DNA from: Alteriqipengyuania lutimaris
GTDB lineage: Bacteria; Pseudomonadota; Alphaproteobacteria; Sphingomonadales; Sphingomonadaceae
Direction: 5' to 3'
DNA: 64,000 bases
Assembly (NCBI RefSeq): GCF_003363135.1
Contig: NZ_QRBB01000001.1
Span: 1,302,001-1,366,000, forward strand
Within the stretch, counting starts at the first letter, position 1, and the number at the start of each line of letters is the position of its first letter. This document shows positions 36,721-46,558 of this stretch, piece by piece. The notes beneath the pieces were generated by a model. The model was not told the origin of the DNA, searched no databases, and was given only the letters and a program-made list of their open reading frames with translations. The translations under genes and the position numbers were made by a program.

Positions 36721-37788
36721 CTAGCGGTGTTCGACGAAGGTGATCCTGCCGCTATCGAAAGTGACTTCGACCGCTTGCCCCTTAGCGAGATCCTCTCCGC
36801 CAGGCAGGAGGGCGACGATACGCTCGCCCTTCGGGTTCTCGATCGCGAGCATCGTGTCGGAGCCCCGGAAGGTGCTGCGCACGACGCGAAGGCGGGTATC
36901 GGCGGTGGCAGCCATGGCGGAAACCACGCAGGGCCGCACGAGCGCCTCGATCCGCTGCCCTTCCGGCAGGCCGGGAGCTGCGATGGCGCCGAACTCCGTG
37001 CGGAGCAGTCCGCCCTCGACCCGCCCCTGGAGCACGTTGATCTCCCCCAGAAGCGAGCCGACCAGCGCATTGTCCGGCGACCAGTAAACGGTTTGCGGGG
37101 CGCCTTGCTGCAGCACTTCGCCTGCGGCCATCACGACGAGATCGTCGGCCATCTCCATCGCCTCGTCCGGGTCGTGGGTCACCATCAGGACCGCCGCACC
37201 CGACTGGCGCAGCAGCGCCTCGGTCTCGCGCCGCAGTCCCCGGCGCAGCTGCGGGTCGAGGCTGGAGAAAGCCTCGTCGAGGAGGACCACCGCAGGCCCC
37301 GGCGCCAGGGCGCGGGCCAGCGCGACGCGCTGCTGCTCCCCGCCGGAAAGCTCGTGCGGGTAAGCATCGGCGCGATGCTCCAGCCCAAGCCGCGCGAGCC
37401 ATTCGAGTGCGGTGGTGCGCATGTCCGCGCCGCGCAGGCCGAAGGCAATGTTGCGCCAGGCATTGAGGTGCGGGAACAGCGCAAGGTCCTGCACCACCAT
37501 GCCGATCCCGCGCCGCTCGGCCGGGGTCATGCGCGCGCCGTCGGTCAGCGTGGTACCGTCCATCGCGATCACGCCGTGCGTCAGGCGCTGGAATCCCGCA
37601 ATAGCACGCAGCATGGTCGACTTTCCGGCCCCCGACGGGCCGAGGATCGCGGTGATCCGGCCGGGATGCAGGTCGAGATCGGCCGAGCGCAGCGCATGGG
37701 TGTCGCCGAAGCGCACCGATGCTCCGCGCACGGTGAGGATCGCTGCGCCGTGCGCTTCGTCGTGCCCTGCTTCGGCATGGGGAGTCAT
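36721..37788 (-). CDS. fbpC: Ferric iron ABC transporter ATPase
   Basis: ATP-binding subunit of 355 residues of a periplasmic Fe3+ importer. Walker A GPSGAGKST, signature LSGGEQQRVALARAL and Walker B AVVLLDEAFSSLDP are intact; a C-terminal TOBE-like regulatory domain occupies about residues 250-355. The polar N-terminus (TPHAEAGHDEAHG) is His-rich. It overlaps fbpB by 4 nt. Assignment as iron rather than thiamine or sulfate rests on the FbpA-like binding protein two genes upstream. Confidence 0.88.
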   Translation of the reverse strand: MTPHAEAGHDEAHGAAILTVRGASVRFGDTHALRSADLDLHPGRITAILGPSGAGKSTMLRAIAGFQRLTHGVIAMDGTTLTDGARMTPAERRGIGMVVQDLALFPHLNAWRNIAFGLRGADMRTTALEWLARLGLEHRADAYPHELSGGEQQRVALARALAPGPAVVLLDEAFSSLDPQLRRGLRRETEALLRQSGAAVLMVTHDPDEAMEMADDLVVMAAGEVLQQGAPQTVYWSPDNALVGSLLGEINVLQGRVEGGLLRTEFGAIAAPGLPEGQRIEALVRPCVVSAMAATADTRLRVVRSTFRGSDTMLAIENPKGERIVALLPGGEDLAKGQAVEVTFDSGRITFVEHR

Positions 37789-39389
37789 GGGTTAGTCCTC
37801 AGCAGGTTGAGCATTGCGGTGGCCGGAATACTGATCGCCAGCAGCAGGAGCGAGGGGAAGGCGGCGAATTCGAGCCGCTCGTCGGAGGCGAAATTGTGCG
37901 CGGTCACGGCCAGCGTGTCGAGGCTGAAGGGTCGAAGGATCATCGTGGCAGGCAGTTCCTTGATCACCTCGATTCCCACGAGCACGGCTGCCGCGCCGAG
38001 CCCGGCGCTGATGAGCGGCAGATGGATCCGGCGCAGGATCGTGACATGGCGCGCGCCGAGCGACCGGGCGGCCTCGTCGAGGCTGGTCGACACGCGGGCC
38101 AGGGCGGTCTCCGCAGGCAGGATGGCGATGGCGGCGAAGCGCACCTGGTAGGCGAACAGCAGCGCGGCGATGCTGCCGCCGGTCAGGGCGATCGCGCCGC
38201 CGACCCGGAGCGACTCCGCGCCAGCTTGCACGATGACGAGGAATGCCAGCACGGCAATTGCCGCCACCGCGCCGGGAACGGCGTAGCCGGCCTGCACCGC
38301 TCGCACCGCGAAGCGCGCAAAGTTGCCGCCGCTTCGAACCGCATAGGCGCAGGCGAGGCCGATGATCACCGCGAGCGCCGCGGAGATCGTTGCCAGCAGC
38401 AGGGTTCCCTGGATGGCCGGCAGGACGGCGCGCGACGAGCGCGCATCGATGGCGAGCGTGACCAGATGCAGCAGGGGCACGATCAGCCCGAGCAGCAGGG
38501 GGAGCGCGCAGACCAGCATCGCCGCCTCGCGCAGGCCGGGCCCCAGCCGCTCGCGCTCGAAACCGGGCGCCGCCGATCCGAACCGCCGCCGGCCGCGGCT
38601 CGCACGTTCCGCGCCCAGCGCGAGCATCGAAGCGAACAGCAGCAGGACCGCGAGCTGCGCCGCCGCAGCAGGGTCGCCGAAGGACGACCAGGCGCGCACG
38701 ATGCCGACGGTGAAGGTCGGAATGCCGAGGAAGTCCGCCACGCCGAAGTCGGCGAGCACCTCCATCGAGATCAGGGCGACGCCGGCCGCGGCTGCGGGCC
38801 AGATGGTCGGCAAGTCGATCCGGCGGAACAGATCCCAGCCGCTCGCGCCCAGGCTGCGTGCGACTTCGCGCTGCTTGGGTCCGTTCATCGCCAGCACGTT
38901 TCGCACGAGCAGGTAGACGTAGGGATAGAGGGTCAGGGCGAAGACCAGCGCGCCGCCGCCGAGCCCTGCAACGGTCGGGATGCTCCCGCCGGTCGCGTCG
39001 TAAACCGGCCCGCCCGGCGCGGTCATGTCGTACCACGCATAGGCCGCGATATAGCCCGGCATGGCGAGCGGGAGCAGCAGGGCCCCGTCGAGAATGCGCC
39101 GCCCGGGAAAATCGTAGCGCGAAACGATAAATGCCGCGCCGATCCCGATGCAGGCTGCGAGCCCGCCCGCCATCAGCACCAGCGCCAGCGACGTGGTGGT
39201 GAATTCGGCGAGCCGCGTCGCGGTGAGATGCGAAACATAGGTCAGGTCGCCGCCCGCCGCGAGCGCGATCAGCGCAACCAGCGGAGCGGCCAGCACCAGC
39301 GCGAAGGCGATGCCCAGCCATGCGGGCTCGCCGCGCAAGCGAAGGCCCGGCAGCGTACGGATACGCGCCGGGCTCGGTCTCGCAATCAT
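37785..39389 (-). CDS. fbpB: Ferric iron ABC transporter permease (fused two-domain)
   Basis: Inner-membrane permease of 534 residues with about twelve helices and two copies of the binding-protein-dependent permease fold, as in FbpB/SfuB. Each half has its EAA-type coupling loop contacting FbpC: GPKQREVARSLGASGWDLFR and TSLDEAARSLGARHVTILRR. The start at 39389 lies 14 nt after the fbpA stop; the reading frame extends much further upstream inside fbpA but without sensible content. Confidence 0.9.
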   Translation of the reverse strand: MIARPSPARIRTLPGLRLRGEPAWLGIAFALVLAAPLVALIALAAGGDLTYVSHLTATRLAEFTTTSLALVLMAGGLAACIGIGAAFIVSRYDFPGRRILDGALLLPLAMPGYIAAYAWYDMTAPGGPVYDATGGSIPTVAGLGGGALVFALTLYPYVYLLVRNVLAMNGPKQREVARSLGASGWDLFRRIDLPTIWPAAAAGVALISMEVLADFGVADFLGIPTFTVGIVRAWSSFGDPAAAAQLAVLLLFASMLALGAERASRGRRRFGSAAPGFERERLGPGLREAAMLVCALPLLLGLIVPLLHLVTLAIDARSSRAVLPAIQGTLLLATISAALAVIIGLACAYAVRSGGNFARFAVRAVQAGYAVPGAVAAIAVLAFLVIVQAGAESLRVGGAIALTGGSIAALLFAYQVRFAAIAILPAETALARVSTSLDEAARSLGARHVTILRRIHLPLISAGLGAAAVLVGIEVIKELPATMILRPFSLDTLAVTAHNFASDERLEFAAFPSLLLLAISIPATAMLNLLRTNP

Positions 39390-39403
39390 GTCAGGCGCGC
39401 TGC

Positions 39404-40426
39404 TCAGGGCCAGCCCGCGCGGTCGAAGACGCGCTGCGCAGCCTGCTGGTGCTCGCCCATCCGGCCTGCGGACAGCGGATCGGCCTTGAACGCGCCCAGC
39501 CGGTCCAGCACCGGGTTGTCGTAGGCTACGCCCTCTACAACCGGGTATTCGTTGTTCAATTCGGGGAAGAAACGCTGTGCCTCGTCCGAGACCGCGAATT
39601 CGAGGAAGCGTCGCGCCAACTCGGGGTGCCGGGCATTGGCACCAATGCCCGCACCCGAGATGTTCACGTGCACGCCTTCGCCTTCTTCGGGCCAGAAGAC
39701 GGCGAGGCCTTCGACCGATGCAGGGTCCTCGCGCGCCATGCGGGCGAAGTAGTAGTGATTGACGATCGCGACATCGCATTCACCCGCCTCGACCGCTTCG
39801 ATCTGGTCGGTATCGCCGCCCTGCGGGGCACGGGCGAGATTGCCCGCCACGGCGGTTGCCCATTCCTGGGCGCGGTCCTCGCCCCAGCGATCGATCAGGG
39901 CCGACAGCAGCGAGATATTGTAGATATTGCCCGACGAACGCGCGCAAATGCGGCCTTCGAAGGCCGGATCGGCGAGGCTTCCGTAGCCCTGAAGGGCGTC
40001 TTCGGGCACGCGGTCCTCGGCATAGACGATGACCCGGGCGCGCTTGGAAATCGCGAACCAGCGGCCCTCCGGATCACGTCGGCTGGCGGGCACGCGCTGC
40101 TCTAGAATGTCGGACTGCGTGGGTGCGAAAAGTCCTTCCTCCGTGGCGCGCCAGAGGCGCCCGGCGTCGACGGTGACGATCACATCGGGCGGATTGCTGG
40201 CGCCATCGGCCTTGACCCGCTCGATCAGCAGGTCGCCGTCGGCTTCCACCACTTCGACATCGATGCCGGTTTCTTCGGTGAAGGCTTCGTAGAGCGCGTA
40301 GTCGGCATCGTAGTGACGCGCGCTGTACAGGACGAGGGTTTCACCATCGGCAGCGCCGCCATCGCTGCAAGCTGCCGTGCCGAGCACGACCGCTGCTGCG
40401 GCGCAGAAGGAGATGATTGAACGCAT
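39404..40426 (-). CDS. fbpA: Ferric iron-binding periplasmic lipoprotein
   Basis: Substrate-binding protein of 340 residues. The ATG at 40426 is preferred over one 12 codons earlier because it gives a compact signal peptide with lipobox GTAAC (Cys20). The mature start ETLVLYSARHYDADYALYEA is typical of FbpA/FutA. The tandem tyrosines that bind Fe3+ are Tyr225-Tyr226 (NHYYFAR). The last 40 residues are the usual hinge-lobe end. First gene of fbpABC; a candidate operator lies upstream. Confidence 0.92.
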   Translation of the reverse strand: MRSIISFCAAAAVVLGTAACSDGGAADGETLVLYSARHYDADYALYEAFTEETGIDVEVVEADGDLLIERVKADGASNPPDVIVTVDAGRLWRATEEGLFAPTQSDILEQRVPASRRDPEGRWFAISKRARVIVYAEDRVPEDALQGYGSLADPAFEGRICARSSGNIYNISLLSALIDRWGEDRAQEWATAVAGNLARAPQGGDTDQIEAVEAGECDVAIVNHYYFARMAREDPASVEGLAVFWPEEGEGVHVNISGAGIGANARHPELARRFLEFAVSDEAQRFFPELNNEYPVVEGVAYDNPVLDRLGAFKADPLSAGRMGEHQQAAQRVFDRAGWP

Positions 40427-40564
40427 TCGGGGGTGTCTCCGGATCAGACTTCGATCGGTCATGGACGCGAACGTTTCCGCGCCTGCCGTGCGGAAGCATT
40501 GATGGCAATGCCTGCGTCAGACATGGTGCCAGAACCGCGCTCGCATGCACAGTTTTTGATTATG

Positions 40565-40609
40565 GTTTGCATTAGCGGTTGGATAGCAATCCTTGCATCA
40601 AATGCAAAC
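40565..40609. promoter_or_regulatory. Candidate metal-regulator operator upstream of fbpABC
   Basis: TTGCAT-CAA-ATGCAA (40593-40607) is a perfect inverted repeat. GTTTGCAT (40565-40572) and ATGCAAAC (40602-40609) repeat the same half-site in opposite orientation. They lie about 140-180 bp upstream of fbpA. TGCA-containing palindromes are known for alphaproteobacterial Fur/Mur, and fbp operons are classic iron-controlled genes, so a Fur-family site is likely but unproven. Confidence 0.45.
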
Positions 40610-40676
40610 ACATCCTGTGCTCACGAGGGCGGAAAGGAGGCATTTCCGGGCCGAAACGCACTCGCGCAGCTTGCGC

Positions 40677-41867
40677 TCATTCGTCGGCGCCTGCGGCGCG
40701 TTCCGCATCGGCCATCCCCATCTGGAAAAGCCGCTGCATATAGTCCGGATCGAAAAGATCCGCGTCTTCTGCTTCCGCTTCCGGGCCGGCCGCGTAGACT
40801 TCCAGCGCCAGCTCGTTCGTCTCGGCGAATTGCCGCAACTGGCGGAGCGAGCGACGGTCCGCTTCCTTGATCGAGGCGGTGAGCGCGCGCTCCATGATGG
40901 TGAAAGTGCGCGGTTCGACCGTGCGGTAGGTGGGGCTGATCGCACCGTTGTAGAGAATGACGAGCCTGCCCTTGGCGAAGCCGTCCGAACGATCGGGCGA
41001 GAATACGATTGCCGGGGGCAGCGCAAACAGGCTCGAAGTGGTCCCGCCGTCGACGTGCATCTCCCGGAACGCACGTCCGTCGGCGACGACGTCGATGAGA
41101 ACGGGCGGGAAGAATCCCGGGATGCTCGCCGAGGCAAGCAAAATGCGCCGGAAGAGCGCGAGCCTGTCGGGTGCGCCGCTCGCGGCGATTGCGCCCATGT
41201 CCCAGACGACTCCGCGCTCGGCATCGAGATTGGTGGTCTGGACCAGCAGGCGTCGACCCTTCGCGTGCTCCGCGGCGATCGCGTCGAGCAGCGGCAGGTC
41301 GGCATAGCGTGCGATCAGCTCTTCGAGGGGGGCGGTGTCGGCCAGCGAAGGCCCGCCCACGAGACCTTCTATCGGTGTGATCCGATAGATGTCCGAAGCG
41401 TCGATGCCGGTATAAAGATCTCGCAGGACATGATCATAGTCGGGGCCGAGGAAGGCGAAGGGCGCGATCAGCGCGCCGGTGCTCACGCCTGAGACGACGT
41501 CGAAGCCGGGACGCTCCCCGGTTCGGGTCCATCCGACCAGAAAACCAGCCGAATAGGCGCCTTTGTCCGATCCGCTGGAAATCGCCAGCATGCTGACCGG
41601 CCCGCCGCGATCCGCCGTTTGCGATCGCGCTTCGACGAGCCCGTCGCGCCAGACGTGCCACTCGGACACGTCCGCGTCCTGCCAGATGCGGATGTCGCCA
41701 TAGCCAGCGACGCGTGCCTCGGCCTGCATCTGCGCAGTTGCCGGCATGCGGTCGGGCCAGGTCGCACATCCCGCCAGCGCCAGGACCATCGCGAGTCCCA
41801 CCACGGTTCGCAACGACTGCACGACCATCGCTTGCGCCCGACGTGCCATGACGTGCGCCGATGCCAT
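40677..41867 (-). CDS. Patatin-like phospholipase lipoprotein
   Basis: Lipid-acyl hydrolase of 396 residues with a lipoprotein signal (VVGLAMVLALAGC, Cys34). The Ser-Asp dyad is complete: Ser in SGVSTGAL (GxSxG) and Asp in HVDGGTTS. The oxyanion loop reads SSGSDKGAYSAGF instead of the usual GGGxxG. It starts 6 nt after the outer-membrane factor gene of pump 3 and is probably the last gene of that operon, suggesting a link between lipid turnover in the envelope and the pump. Alternative starts at residues 7 and 14 would not change the mature protein. Confidence 0.88.
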   Translation of the reverse strand: MASAHVMARRAQAMVVQSLRTVVGLAMVLALAGCATWPDRMPATAQMQAEARVAGYGDIRIWQDADVSEWHVWRDGLVEARSQTADRGGPVSMLAISSGSDKGAYSAGFLVGWTRTGERPGFDVVSGVSTGALIAPFAFLGPDYDHVLRDLYTGIDASDIYRITPIEGLVGGPSLADTAPLEELIARYADLPLLDAIAAEHAKGRRLLVQTTNLDAERGVVWDMGAIAASGAPDRLALFRRILLASASIPGFFPPVLIDVVADGRAFREMHVDGGTTSSLFALPPAIVFSPDRSDGFAKGRLVILYNGAISPTYRTVEPRTFTIMERALTASIKEADRRSLRQLRQFAETNELALEVYAAGPEAEAEDADLFDPDYMQRLFQMGMADAERAAGADE

Positions 41868-41873
41868 CTCGAT

Positions 41874-43310
41874 CTACTCCGCCGCTCCGCCGCCGAGGGC
41901 CACGAACAGCGTCGCGCGGTTCTGCAGCCAGGCACGCTGGGTTGCCAGCAATTGCTGGCGCGCGCTGAACAGGTTGCGTTCGGCATCGAGCACTTCGAGG
42001 TAATCGGCCACGCCTTCACGATAGCGCAGGCGGGCAATGCGGGCGATACGCTCTTGCGCTTCGACCGCGCGTTCGAGCGTTTCCACCTGCTCGGCCAGCC
42101 AGCGTCGGCCGGCGAGGGCATCGGACACCTCGCGGAAAGCGCCCTGCACGGTGCGGTCGTAATTGGCGACCTGTTCCACTTCGAGCGCCTGTGCGAGGTC
42201 GAGATCGGCCTCGCGCGCGCCCCAGTCGAAGATCGGCAGCGAAATGCTGGGGCCGAAGCTCCAGCCCAGGCCATCGCCGGAGAACAAACCGTCGAGGCTG
42301 TTGGACGAGAACCCGGCATTGCCGGTCAGCGAGATGGTCGGGAAGAAAGCAGCGCGCGCCGCGCCGATATTGGCGCGAGCGGCGCGAAGCTGTTCTTCCG
42401 CCCCGATGATGTCGGGCCGTACGAGCAACAGGTCGGACGGCAGCCCCGCCGCCAGCCGGCGCTTGTCGCCCTGAGCGGCCAGGGTGAGGCCACTCGGCAA
42501 GCCGTCGGGCACGCGCCCGCCGACCAGCACGGCGAGCTGGTTGCGCAGTTGCGCCAAGGCCAGCCGCTCGCTCGCGAGCTGCTGTTCGGCCTGGGTCAGC
42601 AGGGTTTCCGCCTGCCGGTAGGGGAGGGCGGAAGTGACCCCGTTGTCGAGCCGCAGCTTGGCGATCCGCAGGCCCTCGCGGCGGCTATCCGCCGTCGCTT
42701 CGGCCAGCGCGATCTGCTCCTCGGTCTCGACGATCTCGTAATAGGTGTTCGCGGTATCGGCGATCAGCGAGAGATAGAATGCCCGCTGCGCCGCGACCGT
42801 GGCGAGATATTCGGCGCGCGCCGCGTCGCTCAGACTGGCGACCCGGCCCCAGAAATCCAGCTCGAACGCGCTGACGCCTACGCCGACGTCGAAGCGGTTG
42901 AAGGTCACGGCGTCCGACGCGCCCTCGACGTCTCCGGCGTCGAGAGAGGGATTGACGCCCAGCGGCTGGCGGGTGCGCGTCCCGCTCGCATCGGCGACCA
43001 CTGTGGGTAGCTGGCGGCTGTCCTGGATGCGGTAGCGTGCGCGAGCCTGCTCGATCCGAGCGGTCGCGGCGAGCAGGTCGCGGTTGTTCTCCAGCGCACT
43101 GCCAATCAGCTGCACGAGGCGCGGATCGGCGAACCATTCGCGATAGGAAAGCTGCGAGGCGACCACTTCTCCATCCGGGCGATATTCCGGATCGAAGGCG
43201 GGCGCGGTGGCTGCCTCCGGCCGGACATGCTCGGGCGCCATGCTGGCGCATCCCGCCAGCGCGCTCGACGACAGGGCGAGGGCGATCAGGGTTCGGACAG
43301 AAAGGTTCAT
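41874..43310 (-). CDS. NodT-type outer-membrane efflux lipoprotein, pump 3
   Basis: Outer-membrane channel of 478 residues with lipobox LAGC (Cys21) and two OEP repeats (RYRIQDSRQLPTVVADASG; NIGAARAAFFPTISLTGNAG). The ATG at 43310 overlaps the permease stop (ATGA); the open frame upstream is a shadow. It is the third NodT-type channel in the window, each beside a different inner-membrane pump. Confidence 0.93.
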   Translation of the reverse strand: MNLSVRTLIALALSSSALAGCASMAPEHVRPEAATAPAFDPEYRPDGEVVASQLSYREWFADPRLVQLIGSALENNRDLLAATARIEQARARYRIQDSRQLPTVVADASGTRTRQPLGVNPSLDAGDVEGASDAVTFNRFDVGVGVSAFELDFWGRVASLSDAARAEYLATVAAQRAFYLSLIADTANTYYEIVETEEQIALAEATADSRREGLRIAKLRLDNGVTSALPYRQAETLLTQAEQQLASERLALAQLRNQLAVLVGGRVPDGLPSGLTLAAQGDKRRLAAGLPSDLLLVRPDIIGAEEQLRAARANIGAARAAFFPTISLTGNAGFSSNSLDGLFSGDGLGWSFGPSISLPIFDWGAREADLDLAQALEVEQVANYDRTVQGAFREVSDALAGRRWLAEQVETLERAVEAQERIARIARLRYREGVADYLEVLDAERNLFSARQQLLATQRAWLQNRATLFVALGGGAAE

Positions 43311-46300
43311 CGCGCGGGCTCCCCTTCGGTGCCGGAGGCGGGTGGTTCGCTGGCAGGTTCTTCGAGATGGCCTGTCGCGCTGGGCTGCTTGCGGCTGACG
43401 TTCCGCCGTACCAGCAGGTAGAGCATCGGGATCAAGAAGATGCCGAGCACGGTCGCGGCTATCATGCCGCCCATCACGCCCGTACCCACCGCGATGCGGC
43501 TCGCCGCGCCCGCGCCGCTCGCCAGCACCAGCGGGACCATGCCCATCGAGAAGGCGAGCGAGGTCATGATGATCGGGCGCAGGCGCAGGCGCGCGGCGGC
43601 CTTCACCGCGTCGATACGGCGCAGGCCGCGTTCTTCCTCCTCGATCGCGAATTCGACGATCAGGATCGCGTTCTTCGCGGCGAGGCCGATGATCGTGATC
43701 AGGCCGACGTTGAAATAGACGTCTGCCGACAATCCGCGCAGCATCGAGAACAGCACCGCGCCAAGCACGCCCATCGGGACGATCAGCAGCACCGCGAGCG
43801 GAACCGCCCAGCTCTCGTACAGCGCAGCGAGCACCAGGAACACGATGACGACCGACAGCCCCAGCAGCAGGCCGATCTGGCCGCCCGCCTGCTTTTCCTC
43901 GTAGGAAATGCCGGTCCACTCGTAACCGATGCCCTGCGGCAGCTGGCTGGCGAGCTGCTCCATCTCGGCGAGCGCGGCGCCCGACGATTTGCCCGGTGCA
44001 GCCATGCCCGACAGGGTCATCGCCGGATAGCCGTTGTAGCGCGAGAGGCTGGCGGGCGCTGCCGACCAGTCGGCGCTGGCGAAGGCGCTGAACGGCACCA
44101 GTTCGCCCTGCGCATTGGGAACGCGCAGCGCCAGCACATCCTCGGGCGTCATCCGGTAGGGCGCATCGGCCTGCACCAGCACCTGCAAGACCCGGCCCTG
44201 CCGGTTGAAGTCGTTCGCATAGGCCGAACCGAAGGTGATGGAGAGCGCGGCGTTGACGTCCGACAGCGACAGGCCGAGCGCACGGGCCTGCACGCGATCG
44301 ATGTCGATTTCGACCTCGGGGCTGGGGCCCTGGTCCTCGGGACGCAGGTTGGCAATGATCGGGCTCTGCGACGCCATGCCCAGCAGCTGGTCGCGTGCCG
44401 CAGTCAGCGCTTCGCGCCCGACCCCGCCACGGTCCTGCAGCTTCAGGGTGAAGCCGCTCGCCTGACCGAGCGACTGGATCGCGGGCGGCTGGATCACGAA
44501 GGCCATCGCGCCGTCGATCTGGCTGAATCGGCCGGTTGCATCGGCGAGCATCGCCCCGGCGCTGCTGCCTTGTCCCGTGCGTTCCTCCCAGGGCTTGAAG
44601 GGGGAGAACATCAGGGCGTTGTTCTGGCCCTGGCCGAAGAAGCTGAAGCCGCGCACGACGACGAGATTCTCGACCTCATCACGGTCCATCCAGTAATCGG
44701 TGATCGGCTTGAGCGCCTCGTCGGTCCGTTCCTGCGTCGCCCCCGGCGGGGCCTGCACGGCGGTGATCAGGTAGCCCTGGTCCTCGGTCGGCAGGAAGGC
44801 GGAGGGCAGGCGCATGAATAGCAGGATCGTGACGAGGCCCAGCGCAAGGAAGACTGCGAAGGCACGCCAGGGGCGCGACAGGATCCGGTCGTTGGCGCGC
44901 CCGTACTTGTCCTGCATCCGCGCGAACCAGCGGTTGAAGCCGCCGAAGAAGCGGGTGGACAGGTTACGCGCCTTCGCGACGCGGCCGCGCCAGCCGGGCT
45001 GGGCTTCCGCCTCGGTGTCGATCTCGGGCTCGGCCAGATGGTCGTGCCCCTTCTCGATCGGCTTGAGGAAGGTCGCGCATAGTGCCGGGGTGAGCGACAG
45101 CGCGAGAAATGCGGAGAAGAAGATCGCGATCGCCAGCGTGACCGAGAACTGGCGATAGATTCCGCCCGTCGATCCGGGGAAGAATGCCATCGGCAGGAAC
45201 ACCGCGATAAGCACGGCCGTGATACCGATGATCGCGCCGGTGATCTGGCCCATCGCCTTGCGCGTCGCCTGCACGGGCGGCAGGCCTTCCTCGCGCATGA
45301 TCCGCTCGACATTCTCGATCACGACGATTGCGTCGTCGACCAGGATACCGATCGCCAGTACCATGCCGAACAGCGACAGCACGTTGATCGAGAATCCGAA
45401 CAGCCACAGGCCGAGACACGCGCCCGCCAGGGCGATGGGAACCACGAGGGTCGGGATCAGCGTTGCGCGCCAGTTCTGCAGGAAGAGGAACATGACGAGG
45501 AAGACGAGGACCATCGCCTCGACCAGCGTCTTGACCACTTCGTGGACGGAAGCTTCGACGAACGGCGTCGTGTCGTAGGGGATCGACCAGGCGACATCGC
45601 CCGGTAGCCCCGGCGCGATTTCCGACATGCGTTCCTTCACGCCCTCGGCCGCGGCCAGCGCATTTGCGCCGGTGCCGAGCTGGATGGCCATCCCGGCCAT
45701 CGGCTGCCCGTTGAGCGTGGTCGAGGTGGCGTAGCTCTGCGCCCCGATCTCCACCCGCGCGACCTCGCCGAGGCGCACCACCGCTGCCCCGCTGTCGGCG
45801 CGCAGGATGATGTTCTCGAACTCTTCCGGGGTCGTGAAGCGACCATCGGTCGAGATCGTCGCGGTGATCTGCTGACCATCGGCGAGAGGCTTCGCCCCGA
45901 TCGAGCCGCCTGCGGTCTGCGCGTTCTGTTCGCGGATCGCGGCGAGTACGGTCGAGGGGGAAAGATTGTAGGAGGCCAGCGCATCGGGATCGAGCCAGAT
46001 GCGCATCGCGTATTGCGACCCGAACAGGGTGACGTCGCCGACCCCGTTTACCCGGCGCAATTCGTCCACCACCCGCGTGGAGGCGATATTGCCGAGGTCG
46101 GTCGTGCTCAGCGCGCCGCTTTCGGAGGTCAGCGCGACGATCAGCAGGAAGCCCGCATTGGCCTGTCGCACGGTGATGCCCTGACGGCGGACCTCTTCGG
46201 GCAGCCGCGCTTCGACCGTGCTCAGCCGGTTCTGCACCTCGGTCTGGGCGATATCGATATCGGTCCCGGCCTCGAAGGTGAGCGTGATGCTGGCCGTGCC

Positions 46301-46555
46301 GTTGGAGGCACTCGAGGAGGACATGTAGAGAAAGCCGTCGACGCCGTTGAGCTGCTGCTCGATCACCTGGGTGACGTTTTCTTCCAGCGTTTCCGCATCG
46401 GCGCCGGGATAGACGACGTTGATCGCGAGCGAGGGCGGGGCGACTTCCGGATATTGCTCGATCGGCAGGGCGCGCAGCGCCATGAAGCCGGCGAGCAGGA
46501 TGCCGAGCGAGACGACCCATGCGAAGATGGGGCGATCGATGAAAAAGCGTGCCAT
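43307..46555 (-). CDS. AcrB-like RND multidrug efflux permease, pump 3
   Basis: Proton-driven drug exporter of 1082 residues in the HAE1 family. The N-terminus ARFFIDRPIFAWVVSLGIL is canonical. The proton-relay Asp407-Asp408 (ILVDDAIVVIENVERIM) fall at the same positions as in E. coli AcrB. The YPGADAETLEENVTQVIEQQ and GFSFFGQGQNN segments are typical of broad-specificity pumps. It starts 3 nt after the adaptor stop and overlaps the channel gene by 4 nt. Confidence 0.96.
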   Translation of the reverse strand: MARFFIDRPIFAWVVSLGILLAGFMALRALPIEQYPEVAPPSLAINVVYPGADAETLEENVTQVIEQQLNGVDGFLYMSSSSASNGTASITLTFEAGTDIDIAQTEVQNRLSTVEARLPEEVRRQGITVRQANAGFLLIVALTSESGALSTTDLGNIASTRVVDELRRVNGVGDVTLFGSQYAMRIWLDPDALASYNLSPSTVLAAIREQNAQTAGGSIGAKPLADGQQITATISTDGRFTTPEEFENIILRADSGAAVVRLGEVARVEIGAQSYATSTTLNGQPMAGMAIQLGTGANALAAAEGVKERMSEIAPGLPGDVAWSIPYDTTPFVEASVHEVVKTLVEAMVLVFLVMFLFLQNWRATLIPTLVVPIALAGACLGLWLFGFSINVLSLFGMVLAIGILVDDAIVVIENVERIMREEGLPPVQATRKAMGQITGAIIGITAVLIAVFLPMAFFPGSTGGIYRQFSVTLAIAIFFSAFLALSLTPALCATFLKPIEKGHDHLAEPEIDTEAEAQPGWRGRVAKARNLSTRFFGGFNRWFARMQDKYGRANDRILSRPWRAFAVFLALGLVTILLFMRLPSAFLPTEDQGYLITAVQAPPGATQERTDEALKPITDYWMDRDEVENLVVVRGFSFFGQGQNNALMFSPFKPWEERTGQGSSAGAMLADATGRFSQIDGAMAFVIQPPAIQSLGQASGFTLKLQDRGGVGREALTAARDQLLGMASQSPIIANLRPEDQGPSPEVEIDIDRVQARALGLSLSDVNAALSITFGSAYANDFNRQGRVLQVLVQADAPYRMTPEDVLALRVPNAQGELVPFSAFASADWSAAPASLSRYNGYPAMTLSGMAAPGKSSGAALAEMEQLASQLPQGIGYEWTGISYEEKQAGGQIGLLLGLSVVIVFLVLAALYESWAVPLAVLLIVPMGVLGAVLFSMLRGLSADVYFNVGLITIIGLAAKNAILIVEFAIEEEERGLRRIDAVKAAARLRLRPIIMTSLAFSMGMVPLVLASGAGAASRIAVGTGVMGGMIAATVLGIFLIPMLYLLVRRNVSRKQPSATGHLEEPASEPPASGTEGEPAR

Positions 46556-46558
46556 GAT

